This document shows, one piece after another, positions 45,955-57,690 of a stretch of 64,000 nucleotides of DNA. The notes below the pieces were generated by a model that was not told the origin of the DNA, ran no database searches, and worked only from the letters and a program-made list of their open reading frames with translations. This DNA comes from Mytilus trossulus (lineage: Eukaryota > Mollusca > Bivalvia > Mytilida > Mytilidae), in assembly GCF_036588685.1 (NCBI RefSeq), contig NC_086386.1, positions 4,744,117-4,808,116 of the forward strand, in the 5' to 3' direction. Numbering within the stretch: the first letter of the stretch is position 1; the number at the start of each line of letters is the position of its first letter. A program made the translations under genes and the position numbers.

Positions 45955-46830
45955 ATTAACAAAGTGTGTATCCTTACGATTGCATGAAGGGTCATCATAA
46001 GAAGAAGAAAATACAACTACCATCTGATGACCAGGTTTACAACCGACTTAACAATGAACACATTAGTGTGGCTGACTATGCTCAAGCAAAACATGTGTTA
46101 ACTAGATTTAATTGTCAAACATTACAAGACTACCATCATGTGTACTTGAAAGGAGATGTTGTGCAATTGGATGATATATTTGAAAACTAGTGTCATTTGT
46201 TTAAAAGCTTACGGGCCTTGACGTATTTCATTATTATACGTCATCAGGGATAGCTTACGATTCGGCGTTAAATATAAGCAAAGTTAGATCACAATTGTTA
46301 CACGACCCAGACATGTTACTTCCGTTTGAAACACGAGAGTCGACTCTGCTCAAATAAGCCATCGACATTGGGTGGCCAACAACAAATACATGAGTGAATG
46401 CGACCCTCCTCAACCTTCCCAATGATTTTTTGGGAATACTAAACTAGTAGTACTAACTATGAGTATGTGTTGGCCATGTCATAACTGTAGCCAACAAGGG
46501 TTTTGAATTGGTGGACGACTTTGAAGTCATTGACATGTGTAAAGAGGAGGATGAGGTTGGGTACATAATTGAATGGGATTTGGCTACTCAGTCGACCTTT
46601 ACGATAAGCTTAACGATTTATCGTTTTTACATGAAAACAGAAATGAACAAGTTTCATAAGTTGGTACCGTATTCAAATCCGACAAAGGTGTAAAGTATGT
46701 TCTTTATAATAGAATTTTGAAACAGAGTTATTCCAATGGTTGGTATTAACAAAAGTGTATCATGTGTTAAAATTTAAACAATCATGTAGGCTTGAAATTT
46801 GCATTTACCTGAATATTACCAGACACAAGT
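45955..46830 (+). pseudogene. Protein-primed family B DNA polymerase, middle fragment, broken
   Basis: The plus strand gives a run of 74 codons from about 45,969 with YPYDCMKG, LNNEHISVADYAQAKHVL and CQTLQDYHHVYLKGDVVQ, typical of the region before the polymerase catalytic motifs. Further on, in other frames, come LLHDPDMLLPFE (about 46,290), SHRHWVANNKYMSECDP (about 46,360), KGFELVDDFEVIDM (about 46,500), GYIIEWDL (about 46,559) and LTKVYHVLKFKQS (about 46,746). The frame is lost at several places. The order of the blocks is that of the family. It ends in NITRHK, where the homopyrimidine array of the palindrome begins. Confidence 0.8.
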
Positions 46831-46839
46831 TGGTTCCTT

Positions 46840-49040
46840 TTTCCTTTTTCCTTTTTCGATATTCAAATTTTAAAAAATATTACAAGTCCAAACTAAAAAA
46901 AATTTTTCCTTCAAATTTTTTTTTCCTCAGAATTTTTTTTTCCTCAAAATATTTTTTCCTCAAATTTTATTTTTCCTCAAAATTTTTTTTCTCAAAATTT
47001 TTTTTTCCTCAAAATTTTTTTCCTCAAATTTTTTTTTTCCTCAAAAAGATTTTTCAAATTTTTTTTTCGTTTCTTTATTCGGTTTCTTTTTCCTTATTCG
47101 ATTTTCATTTCCTTATACAGTTTCTATTTCCTTATTCGATTTCCATTTCCTTATTTGATTTCCATTTCCTTATTCGGTTTCTTTTTCCTTTTTCAATGTT
47201 CATTTCCTTTTTCGGTTTCTATTTCCTTATTGGGTTTCTATTTCCCTATTGGGTTTCTATTTCCTTATTGAGTTTCTATTTCCTTATTGGATTTTCGTTT
47301 CCTTATTCGATTTCCATTTCCTTATTCGATTTCCATTTCCTAATTCGGTTTCTTTTTCCTTTTTCAATATTCATTTCCTTTTTCGGTTTCTATTTCCTTA
47401 TTCGGTTTCTATTTCCTTATTCAGTTTCCATTTCCTTATTGGATTTTCATTTCCTTATTGAATTTTCATTTCCTTATTCGGTTACTTTTTCCTTATTCGG
47501 GTTCTATTTCCTTATTCAGTTTCCATTTCCTTATTGGATTTTCATTTTCTTATTGGATTTTCATTTCCTTATTCGGTTTTCATTTCCTTTTTCGATATTT
47601 AAATTTTGAAAAATATTAAGTCCAAACTGAAATTTTTTTTTCCTTCAAAATATTTTTTCCTCAAATTTTTTTTTCCTCAAAATTTTTTTTATCTCAAAAT
47701 TTTTTTCCTCAAATTTTTTTTTTCCTCAAATTTTTTTCCTCAAATTTTTTTTTCCTCAAAATTTTTTTCCAAAAAGTTTTTTTTTCCTTAATAAGTTTTT
47801 CAAATTTTTTTTCGTTTCCTTATTCGTTTTCTTTTTCCTTTTTCGATTATCATTTACTTATTCGGTTTCTTTTTCCTGATTCGATTTTCATTTCCTTATT
47901 CGATGTCTATTTCCTTATTCAATGTTCATTTCCTTTTTCAGTTTCTATTTCCTTTTTCGGTTTCTATTTCCTTATTGGGTTTCTATTTCCTTATTGGGTT
48001 TCTATTTCTTTCTATTTCCTTATTGGGTTTCTATTTCCTTATTGGGTTTCTATTTCCTTATTGGATTTTCGTTTCCTTATTCGATTTCCATTTCCTTATT
48101 CGATTTCCATTTCCTTATTCGGTTTCTTTTTCCTTTTTCAATATTCATTTCCTTTTTCGGTTTCTATTTCCTTATTCGGTTTCTATTTCCTTATTCAGTT
48201 TCCATTTCCTTATTGGATTTTCATTTCCTTATTGAATTTTCATTTCCTTATTCGGTTACTTTTTCCTTATTCGGGTTCTATTTCCTTATTCAGTTTCCAT
48301 TTCCTTATTGGATTTTCATTTTCTTATTGGATTTTCATTTCCTTATTCGGTTTCTATTTCCTTTTTCGATATTCAAATTTTGAAAAATATTACAAGTCCA
48401 AACTGAAATTTTTTTTTCCTTCAAAATATTTTTTCCTCAAATTTTTTTTCCTCAAAATTTTTTTTTCTTCAAAATTTTTTTCCTCAAATTTTTTTTTTCT
48501 CAAATTTTCTTTCCTCAAAATTTTTTTTCCTCAAAATTTTTTTTTCCTCAAATTTTTTTCCTCAAAGTTTTTTATTTCCTCAATAAGTTTTTCAAATTTT
48601 TTTTCGTTTCCTTATTCGTTTTCTTTTTCCTTTTCCGATTATCATTTCCTTATTCGGTTTCTTTTTCCTGATTCAATTTTCATTTCCTTATTCGATGTCT
48701 ATTTCCTTATTCGATTTTCATTTCCTGATTCGATTTTCATTTCCTTATTCAGTTTCCTTTTCCTTTTTCGATATTCATTTTCTTTTTCGGTTTCTATTCC
48801 CTTATTCGGTTTCAATTTCCTTATTGGATTTTCATTTCCTTATTCGATTTCCATTTCCTTATTCGATTTCTGTTTCCTTATTCGGTTTCTATTTCCTTAT
48901 TCGGTTTCTATTTCCTTATTCAGTTTCTATTTCCTTATTCGGTTTCTTTTTCCTTATTCGGTTTCTGTTTCCTTATTTGATTTCTTTTTCCTTATTAAAT
49001 TTTCATTTCCTTATTCGGTTACTATTTCCTTATATTTCCA
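46840..49040 (+). repeat. Homopyrimidine 19-bp tandem array with T-rich blocks
   Basis: The base unit is ttccttattcggtttctat with many single-base variants. Blocks of ttttttcctcaaaa repeats (about 46,895-47,060, 47,620-47,810 and 48,405-48,600) are set in it, giving a larger period of about 750-780 bp. Because 19 is 1 mod 3, long frames rich in Phe, Leu and Ser are open in all frames; these are not genes. Confidence 0.93.
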
Positions 49041-49764
49041 ACTATCAAACATCAACACACACCAAACTGGATGTTATTGAAAGATATCTAGCGGTCAATA
49101 TACAGGCTCGAACAAAAGACAAAAAAGGAAAAATATAGCGAGCTTTTTGGGATGATGATGTAGTAAAGATTAGTCGGATATACTTTAATGTTAGTCTTAC
49201 ATGTTGTTCTGGAACTCATTCCTCATTTATTCGTCAAGTGATCATCATTTTATATTGTTAACGTTTCATTGCGTACATCGCTTAATGTGCGCCAGTTTTA
49301 GGAAATACAGGACAGAGTAGGAATCCATGATACTTTCCCCTTTCTCTGAGTAACGAAAACTGCTCAGCGTGTCATGTGCACAACTACAAGGAACATTCAG
49401 CGGACACGTTGTCCAAAGGAACAATTCATGGCTAACCACAGCGTGAGTTACATTTAAAACATTACACATTTTGTATTTACATCAGCCATGAACTGTTTTA
49501 ATATCTTTTCTTATGTTATAAAGAAATTATGAACATTTTACCGTTCAAACTGTTCGTATCTGCGATGAGACAACTTAATTCCAGACAGAACCCGACGTGT
49601 GAAAGAATATTTATCTATTTATTATTATAAAGAACTTTAACGGCTTTATATATCTACGAACTGTTTATCCGTATATTTTATGGACTTAAATTATCATTGA
49701 ACACATTGTAATATTGTATTTATATTTGTATTTTCAGTTTTTCATCTTTTGGATTGGTAGTAAA

Positions 49765-50351
49765 ATAAAAGTCAGCTCCTGATTGTTTTATCCTTACATT
49801 AACCCAGTCATCTTGGTTACACTCACTGGTCCGGCCAGTACACATGTATAGATGTGTATATATATCATTGATTCAGTGGCGATGGCAAATAGACACTGAT
49901 AAGTCTTGAATGAAATTTTATAGTTTTGAATGTTTCTTCATTAGTTGACTAAAAATAAGTGGAGGTATGTTCTTATTGCCGACAAGAGAGGCACTCTACC
50001 TATATTAATTTGTGCATAAAGCGATTGAAAGTTGTTAGATACTGAATGCTTTTACCACAAATGCGCATAAGTTTTAATCTGTGTATATATACTTAAAATA
50101 CGATGATAAAATTCATGTCTTTTTCAGGTTTTCTGTCAGATCCAACCATGAAGTAAGTCATGTTTGTGAGATATGGTTTTAGTCGATGATGTTCATGAAG
50201 GATATGTAGTACAAAGTATATCACTGGATTGAGCTCTCTGTCTAAGTGTATCATTAAAGTGCTTTGCTTTGAGCTGAATTCATTGCGGTGCAATTCATTT
50301 TTTGTGAAATAAAGATTTGACAGACAACTCTCATGTACAAGGATTTGTCAA
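49765..50351 (+). other. 587-bp segment present in only one palindrome arm
   Basis: In the left arm ggattggtagtaaa and agtagtattcattc are separated by this segment; in the right arm they are adjacent (about 52,494-52,521). No TIR, poly-A tail or gene was recognised in it, so insertion on the left and deletion on the right are both possible. Confidence 0.75.
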
Positions 50352-50737
50352 AGTAGTATTCATTCTATGTACAATGTATGTAATCACTGTGCTTAAACGG
50401 CCGTGGGTAACTTAAGTTACCTACAGCCCAAAATGGAGCCGCCTGGCTTCGGTTAGGAAGTTTGCTCCTATATGATTATAATACAATGAATACAAAAGAA
50501 ATGTTTAGTAATTAAAAAGTTTTATAAATCTTTTAAGAAAACTCTGCAATGTAAAACGTGGTTTATTACTACAAAATAATTGATTACAGCACGATTTTCC
50601 AAAACACTTATGATGTCCGTAACTTCAAAACAGCTCGTCCGTAACTTTTTTCCTTATACCAATAGGGCTGTCCGTAACTTTAGCATGATGTCAGTAATTT
50701 TCAAAGAATCTTTATTCGTAGATGTAATTATAAAAAA

Positions 50738-51030
50738 AAGAAATGATAAATAACAAAAATACCGAACTCCTAGGAATATTCAAACGGAAAGTCCTTTATG
50801 GAATTGCAAAGCCAAAAGCTCAATTTAACACACCAAACGAATAGAAAAAAACGGCCATATTCCTGCCTTGGTACAGGCATTAAAAACTAAAATTACAAAA
50901 ATACTAAACTCTGAAGAAAATTCAAAAAGGAAAGTCCCTTATCAAATGGAAAAATCCAAAACTCAACCGAATGGATAACAACTGCCATTTTCCTGACTAG
51001 GTACAGGCATTTTCTTATGTAGAAAATTGT
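50738..51030 (+). repeat. Interspersed repeat, group C, two copies in tandem
   Basis: Two units each hold aaatac.(g/a)aactc, then gaaagtcc.ttat, then a caaacgaa- or caaccgaa-type block and ggtacaggcatt. Confidence 0.65.
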
Positions 51031-51149
51031 ACGGCAAAATTAATGTATAATCATACATTCTACTGACTTAATAGATTGTTTACTGCTTAAGTTTTAGATG
51101 ATAAATCATGACATGCAGGTTATAAATCTCACCACTTCCAACTGTAGAA

Positions 51150-51590
51150 ATTACATTAAGAGTGAACACCCCAAAGGGTGCCTGGGGAATAGAAATATGG
51201 TCACTTGGTCTTCTCCCGACCGGCAGTAAAACGCTTGCCGAAGTGAGGCGTCCGTTTGGCTGTGCGGGATGTATCAACTACGCAGTCACGTCCGGTCAGA
51301 TTTGGGACGTTAAATCCGATGCCTCGTATAAGGAGGGCACGTTAAGAACCCTTGCAACACTTCTTTGATGGGTCCGTAGGTGGCCTGTAGCTAGGCAAAA
51401 TTTCTGTCCCTATCCGATATACCATTAATTTCCAGTGGCAGTCCATATTTCCCCAATGTTCATCCCAGGTGGCTTCTATTATTTCAAGACCTACCTATAG
51501 TATTTATTGTGAACTTGTTACCGTCTGGATTTGCATGAAATATTTGCCACTGGACGTTAAGCAACCAAAAATCGATCAATCAATTAATAG
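51150..51590 (+). repeat. SINE-like dispersed repeat
   Basis: It contains a GC-richer body (gccgaagtgaggcgtccgtt, ggacgttaaatccgatgcct) and ends with gccactggacgttaagcaac and a (caat)-type tail (atcgatcaatcaatt). The tail of short repeats suggests a retroposed element. Confidence 0.5.
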
Positions 51591-52436
51591 TGAACATATG
51601 CAAATGACATAAGGAGAACAATTTCGGAGGACAATCCTTAGCAGAAATACATAGATATATCAGTCCAAACCTCTAAGTAGATATGTATGATTTGATACCC
51701 GATCTTATTGAATCCCTGAGGTCAATGAAACTTTTAGAAGCTTTTAAATCTACTTTTATTGCTATAATAAACTAAATCCTGTTTAACAATATAGCTTTCC
51801 ATCTATTCCTAGATATTGGCATTTTTTTTTCTCGAAATCAACAACACATCACAATAGATATAGTGAAGAGACTAACAATTCAGAATATCATGATTTAAAG
51901 GAAAGGATATCAATTTTTCCGCGGCTACACCGACCAAGGACTCATCAGTGAACAATCTTTAAAGCTAGAAGAATGTTAGATCAATATCGCCGTACCGTAA
52001 AATCCCGTTTTATCCCAGGAATATTTTTTTTTTAATTTAACGGAAAATCCGTGACACTCTTGTTTGCTTTTTGAAGCATATCGTTATTGTATAAATCTAT
52101 GTAATAATTGAAGGGTTTGATAGTGTTTATTGTCCTTTAAGTGTTGAAATTGTTAATCTTACAGTTTTGAAAACAAAGTTACCCACATCCGAAAATAAAG
52201 TTACGGAAAGTCTGATTATTTTTGATTTATAAGTTACGGACATCTTATGCTTTTTTCAAAAGTTGGCCTTGCGCTAAAATGAAGTCAAAATTAACGCATA
52301 TGCAGTGATGGCAAGTGATTTCTTGATTCAAAAGTCTTCTCAATATTTACATAGATCATGAAAAACGTTGCAAAAAGTAGATTTCGTATCAACTATCATC
52401 TCAACAAGTTTAGAGTCCGCCATCTTGGGCTGTGGA

Positions 52437-55400
52437 TAACTTAAGTTACCCACGGCCGTTTAAGCACAGTGATTACATACATTGTACATAGAATGAATAC
52501 TACTTTTACTACCAATCCAAAAGATGAAAAACTGAAAATACAAATATAAATACAATTTTACAATGTGTTCAATGATAATTTAAGTCCATAAAATATACGG
52601 ATAAACAGTTCGTAGATATATAAAGCCGTTAAAGTTCTTTATAATAATAAATAGATAAATATTCTTTCACACGTCGGGTTCTGTCTGGAATTAAGTTGTC
52701 TCATCGCAGATACGAACAGTTTGAACGGTAAAATGTTCATAATTTCTTTATAACATAAGAAAAGATATTAAAACAGTTCATGGCTGATGTAAATACAAAA
52801 TGTGTAATGTTTTAAATGTAACTCACGCTGTGGTTAGCCATGAATTGTTCCTTTGGACAACGTGTCCGCTGAATGTTCCTTGTAGTTGTGCACATGACAC
52901 GCTGAGCAGTTTTCGTTACTCAGAGAAAGGGGAAAGTATCATGGATTCCTACTCTGTCCTGTATTTCCTAAAACTGGCGCACATTAAGCGATGTACGCAA
53001 TGAAACGTTAACAATATAAAATGATGATCACTTGACGAATAAATGAGGAATGAGTTCCAGAACAACATGTAAGACTAACATTAAAGTATATCCGACTAAA
53101 ACTGACGTTCGGTCTTTACTACATCATCATCCCAAAAAGCTCGCTATATTTTTCCTTTTTTGTCTTTTGTTCGAGCCTGTATATTGACCGCTAGATATCT
53201 TTCAATTACATCCAGTTTGGTGTGTGTTGATGTTTGATAGTTGAAAATATAAGGAAATAGTAACCGAATAAGGAAATGAAAATTTAATAAGGAAAAAGAA
53301 ATCAAATAAGGAATCAGAAACCGAATAAGGAAAAAGAAACCGAATAAGGAAATAGAAACCGAATAAGGAAATAGAAACCGAATAAGGAAACAGAAATCGA
53401 ATAAGGAAATGGAAATCGAATAAGGAAATGAAAATCCAATAAGGAAATAGAAACCAAATAAGGGAATAGAAACCGAAAAAGAAAATGAATATTGAAAAAG
53501 GAAAAAGAAACCGAATAAGGAGATGAAAATCGAATCAGGAAATGGAAATTGAATAAGGAAATAGACATCGAATAAGGAAATGACAATCGAATCAGGAAAA
53601 AGAAACCGAATAAGGAAATGATAATCGAAAAAGGAAAAAGAAAACGAATAAGGAAACGAAAAAAAATTTGAAAAACTTATTGAGGAAAAAAAAACTTTGA
53701 GGAAAAAAATTTTGAGGAAAAAAAAATTTTGAGGAAAAAAAAATTTGAGGAAAAAAAATTTGAGGAAAAAAAAAATTTGAAGAAAAAAATTTTGAGGAAA
53801 AAAAAATTTTGAGGAACAAAAAATTTGAGGAAAAAATATTTTGAAGGAAAAAAAATTTCAGTTTGGACTTGTAATATTTTTCAAAATTTGAATATCGAAA
53901 AAGGAAATGGACACCGAATAAGGAAATGAAAATCCAATAAGAAAATGAAAATCCAATAAGGAAATGGAAACTGAATAAGGAAATAGAAACCGAATAAGGA
54001 AAAAGTAACCGAATAAGGAAATGAAAATCCAATAAGAAAATGAAAATCCAATAAGGAAATAGAAACCGAATAAGGAAATAGAAACTGAAAAAGGAAATGA
54101 ACATTGAAAAAGGAAAAAGAAACCGAATAAGGAAATGAAAATAGAATAAGGAAATGGAAATCGAATAAGGAAATAGAAACTGTATAAGGAAATAGAAACT
54201 ATATAAGGAAATGAAAATCGAATAAGGAAAGAGAAACCGAATAAGGAAACGAAAAAAAAATTTTGAAAAACTTTTTGAGGAAAATAAATTTGAGGAAAAA
54301 AAAAATTTTGAGGAAAAAAAATTTTGAGGAAAAAAAAATTTGAGGAAAAAAATTTTGAAGGAAAAAAAAATTCAGTTTGGACTTGTAATATTTTTCAAAA
54401 TTTGAATATCGAAAAAGGAAATGGAAACCGAATAAGGAAATGAAAATCCAATAAGGAAATGGAAACTGAATAAGGAAATAGAAACCGAATAAAAAAAAAG
54501 AAACCGAATAAGGAAATGAAAATCCAATAAGGAAATGAAAATCCAATAAGGAAATGGAAACTGAATAAGGAAATAGAAACCGAATAAGGAAATAGAAACC
54601 GAAAAAGGAAATGAATATTGAAAAAGGAAAAAGAAACCGAATTAGGAAATGAAAATCGAATAAGGAAATAGGAACTGTTTAAGGAAAGGAAAATCGAATA
54701 AGGAAAAAGAAACCGAATAAGGAAACGAAAAAAAAATTTGAAAAACTTTTTGAGGAAAAAAAAAATTTGAGGAAAAAATTTTGAAGGAAAAAAAAATTCG
54801 GTTTGGACTTGTAATATTTTTCAAAATTTGAATATCGAAAAAGGAAATGGAAACCGAATCAGGAAATGAAAATCCAATAAGGAAAAGAAAATCCAATAAG
54901 GAAATGGAAACTGAGTAAGGAAATAGAAACCGAAAATAAAAAAGAAACCGAATAAGGAAATGAAAATCCAATAAGGAAATGAAAATCTAATAAGGAAATG
55001 GAAACTGAATAAGGAAATAGAAACTGAATAAGGAAATAGAAACCGAAAAAGGACATGAATATTGAAAAAGGAAAAAGAAACCGAATAAGGAAATGGAAAT
55101 CGAATAAGGAAACGAAAATCCAATATGGAAATAGAAACCCAATAAGGAAATAGAAACCCAATAAAGAAATAGAAACCCAATTAGGAAATAGAAACCGAAA
55201 AAGGAAATGAACATTGAAAAAGGAAAAAGAAACCAATAAGGAAATGGAAATTGAATAAGGAAATGGAAATCGAATAAGGAAACGAAAATCCAAAAAGAAA
55301 ATAGGAAACCCAATAAGGAAATCGAAACCGAATAAGGAAATGGAAATCGAATAAGGAAATGGAAATCGAATAAGGAAATGGAAATCGAATAAGGAAATGA

Positions 55401-55865
55401 AAATCCAATTAGGAAATAGAAACTGAATAAGGAAATAGAAACTGAAAAAGGAAATAAACATTGAAAAAGGAAAAAAGAACCGTATAAGGAAATGAAAATC
55501 GAATAAGGAAATGGTAATCGAATAAGGAAATAGAAACTGTATAAGGAAATGAAAACCAAATAAGGAAACGAAAAAAAAATTTGAAAAACTTTTTGAGGAA
55601 AAAAAAATTTGAGGAAAAAAAATTTTGAGGAAAAAAAAATTGAGAAAAAAAAAATTTGAGGAAAAAAAATTTTGAGGAAAAAAAAATTTTGAGGAAAAAA
55701 AATTTGAGGAAAAAAAAAATTTCAGGAAAAAAAAATTTGAGGAAAAAAAAATTCTGAGGAAAAAAAATTTTGAAGGAAAATTTTTTTTTAGTTTGGACTT
55801 GTAATATTTTTTAAAATTTGAATATCGAAAAAGGAAAAAGGAAAAAGGAACCAACTTGTGTCTGG
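52437..55865 (-). repeat. Right arm of a 9-kb palindrome
   Basis: This is the reverse complement of the left arm. The unique part (about 52,437-53,215) agrees with the left arm almost base for base, for example around aacacattacacattttgta, apart from the 587-bp segment and a small indel at about 53,099. The array part (53,240-55,840) has diverged in unit order. The last 19 bases (ggaaccaacttgtgtctgg) mirror the polymerase-derived end of the left arm. Confidence 0.85.
53240..55840 (-). repeat. Homopurine 19-bp tandem array with A-rich blocks
   Basis: The complement of the left array: units like aataaggaaatagaaaccg and blocks of ttttgaggaaaaaa (about 53,650-53,870, 54,245-54,370, 54,720-54,800, 55,570-55,790). 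Four blocks here against three on the left, so the arms have changed by unequal exchange since duplication. Confidence 0.93.
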
Positions 55866-55879
55866 TCTGAATATTAACC

Positions 55880-56640
55880 TTATAACCATAACCACTACCC
55901 ACACCGTGTCTGAAAAATTTTTTTTTCCCCAACTGATGAACAAAGTTTGGAAATACCATGGTAAACATACTTAAACGGATGAATATAAAATAAGTGACTA
56001 CCGAAAAACAATCGTACACATGAAGAAAACCGAACTCAAATTTGACAAGCCTGTGTATTTGGGAGCATGCATCTTAGACATTTCACAGATTTTAATGTAC
56101 GACATTCATTATGAAACCTTCGGGAACAAGATCCGACTATTGTTAACCGACACTGATAATTAAGTCTATTAAATTCAAACTGACGACTTTCTAAAGACAT
56201 GATATCTCAAATTCAAAACAAGTTTGACACACTTAACTATTGTACGGACAACCTATCGTTGAATTCCAAACAACGTCAGCAAATAGTGATTGGTGTGTTT
56301 GAAGATACATTTGGTGGTCAAATGATTGGTGAGTTTGTAAGGCTTCGTGCAAGATGTTTTAATATCGAATGAATGATGGTCAAAACACAAGGAAAGCTTT
56401 GGAAAAACCAAACAGGTCAACCGACAGAATATTCCGTGTAACGATTACCAGACGTGTTTTATGACCTATCAAAGTTGTCATAGAAAAATGAACGTCATTC
56501 GCAGTTACCTTTAAAACGTGGTGACTTCAGAAACTAACACACAAGATGAATCACGTTACATTTTAAAAGATGGAATCAGAACACTGGCACATGGACATTT
56601 TCAAATTGAAAACGAATACCTAAGAGACGTGTGGTGAAAG
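55880..56640 (+). pseudogene. Protein-primed family B DNA polymerase, C-terminal fragment, broken
   Basis: Plus-strand blocks in family order: FFFPQLMNKVWKYHG (about 55,920), KFDKPVYLGACILD (about 56,040), the palm motif region LLLTDTDN (about 56,140; the usual DTDS is altered and a stop follows), TDDF and IQNKFDTLNY (about 56,180-56,240), IGVFEDTFGGQMIGEFVRLR (about 56,290) and, near the end, RKMNVIRSY and SRYILKDGIRTLAHGHF (about 56,480-56,600). Stops and frameshifts are frequent. It resumes where the middle fragment stops, so the palindrome sits inside the gene. Confidence 0.8.
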
Positions 56641-57690
56641 AAGTAACAATGCCTGGATTCATCAAACCTCTAAAAAATATTGTTATATAAGGAACAATAA
56701 CATTTATCATATGTTAAAATAATATGAATGATATTGAAAGATGATTGCAATTTCGTGCCTGTTTGGAGGCTCGAAAACTTAAAATAAGTGTTACGTGTAC
56801 ACAACATTCTACTTCCAAACAAGCCACTCTCAACGGGAAATTGTAGAGAACAGTTAAAACTTTTCATATTTGAGAAGTTTGTTGATGCGGGTTACCCTAC
56901 CTTCCAAACCTTTTAATCCTACCGTTATGGGACATGTAACCCATTGGACGACAACTAGCAAATAAAGTTGAGACTGAAAATGGGGAATGTGTCAAAGAGA
57001 CACAACCCGACTATAAAACTTCCTTCCCTCCCTACGTAATGGTAAATTTCTTGAAATCAAGATCTGCTAGAACACATGACAGCCACATTTGGATGCTATG
57101 GAAATTGAGAAATAAATTACAATCCCAGTGTAACCTATTGGAGACGGATATAAAACGACTAGAGAAAGATTTTATAACAACCGTTAAAGAACTTGAGGAA
57201 AAGGTAGATGAGTTTAAGACCACTCTGCAACAAAAACTTTAGGCACATAAGATTAAACACTTGACACATTAAACATTGATGCACTCTTGGAACGTCCATT
57301 GTCAATGGAAGTGTGATTTATTGAAACATGCTGGTGTGAGATCAAAAACTCAAGGTGATTCTTCACCTGGTAAAGATATAACCCAGATGTTTACGCCTTC
57401 ACCATATTGCTTGCATAGGGAAAGTAGCCTTTATGATATTGTGCAAATTGCCAGAGACTATACTTGATAAATTGCAAATCTGATTGTTAAATACAAGAAG
57501 AAAGATCTATTTCAAACCACCATTGGTTCGTTTTTCTGAAGTTAAGGTTCATAAAAGGACTCTTTTACGAAGACTTCATTAAAATCCAGGGTACGATACA
57601 TTTGGGTTTGAGTGTTCTATACGTGGGACAAATTTAAGACTTCCCCGCCCTACCTAGGGATGTATTCCTTTTTAAACACGCTTTTCTTTA
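56641..57690. other. Region between two element remnants
   Basis: A group D repeat fragment lies at about 56,973-57,030. A 67-codon plus-strand frame from 57,039 (LLETDIKRLEKDFITTVKEL) is coiled-coil-like, and a 63-codon frame follows at 57,276. Neither is recognised; they could be minor proteins of the polymerase-bearing element or chance. Confidence 0.3.

Larger units (their letters stand above)
46819..50437 (+). repeat. Left arm of a 9-kb palindrome
   Basis: The arm runs from ccagacacaagttggttcc to gtaacttaagttacctac. Its mirror lies at 52,437-55,865. It consists of a homopyrimidine array (46,840-49,040), about 720 bp of unique sequence almost identical to the other arm (49,050-49,764), an insertion of 587 bp not present in the other arm, and a short inner part (50,352-50,437). 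Confidence 0.85.
50438..52436. other. Central spacer of the palindrome
   Basis: About 2.0 kb. Near each inner arm end, weakly matching inverted pieces continue (gatgtccgtaactt at about 50,612 and its complement at about 52,230), so an older symmetry has decayed. The middle holds two tandem copies of the group C repeat (50,738-51,030) and a SINE-like repeat (51,150-51,590). No gene. Confidence 0.6.

Noticed and set aside
46740-49138. Long Phe/Leu/Ser-rich open frames of up to 339 codons on the plus strand
   Set aside because: They overlap each other in all frames of a 19-bp homopyrimidine repeat, so the open frames follow from base composition.
49266-49469. 67-codon frame present identically in both palindrome arms (also 52,800-53,003)
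   Set aside because: Identity is explained by the palindrome itself; no domain or signal peptide, and no other sign of coding.
53314-56019. Open frames up to 386 codons on the minus strand
   Set aside because: The same repeat on the other palindrome arm; no start, domain or codon signal.
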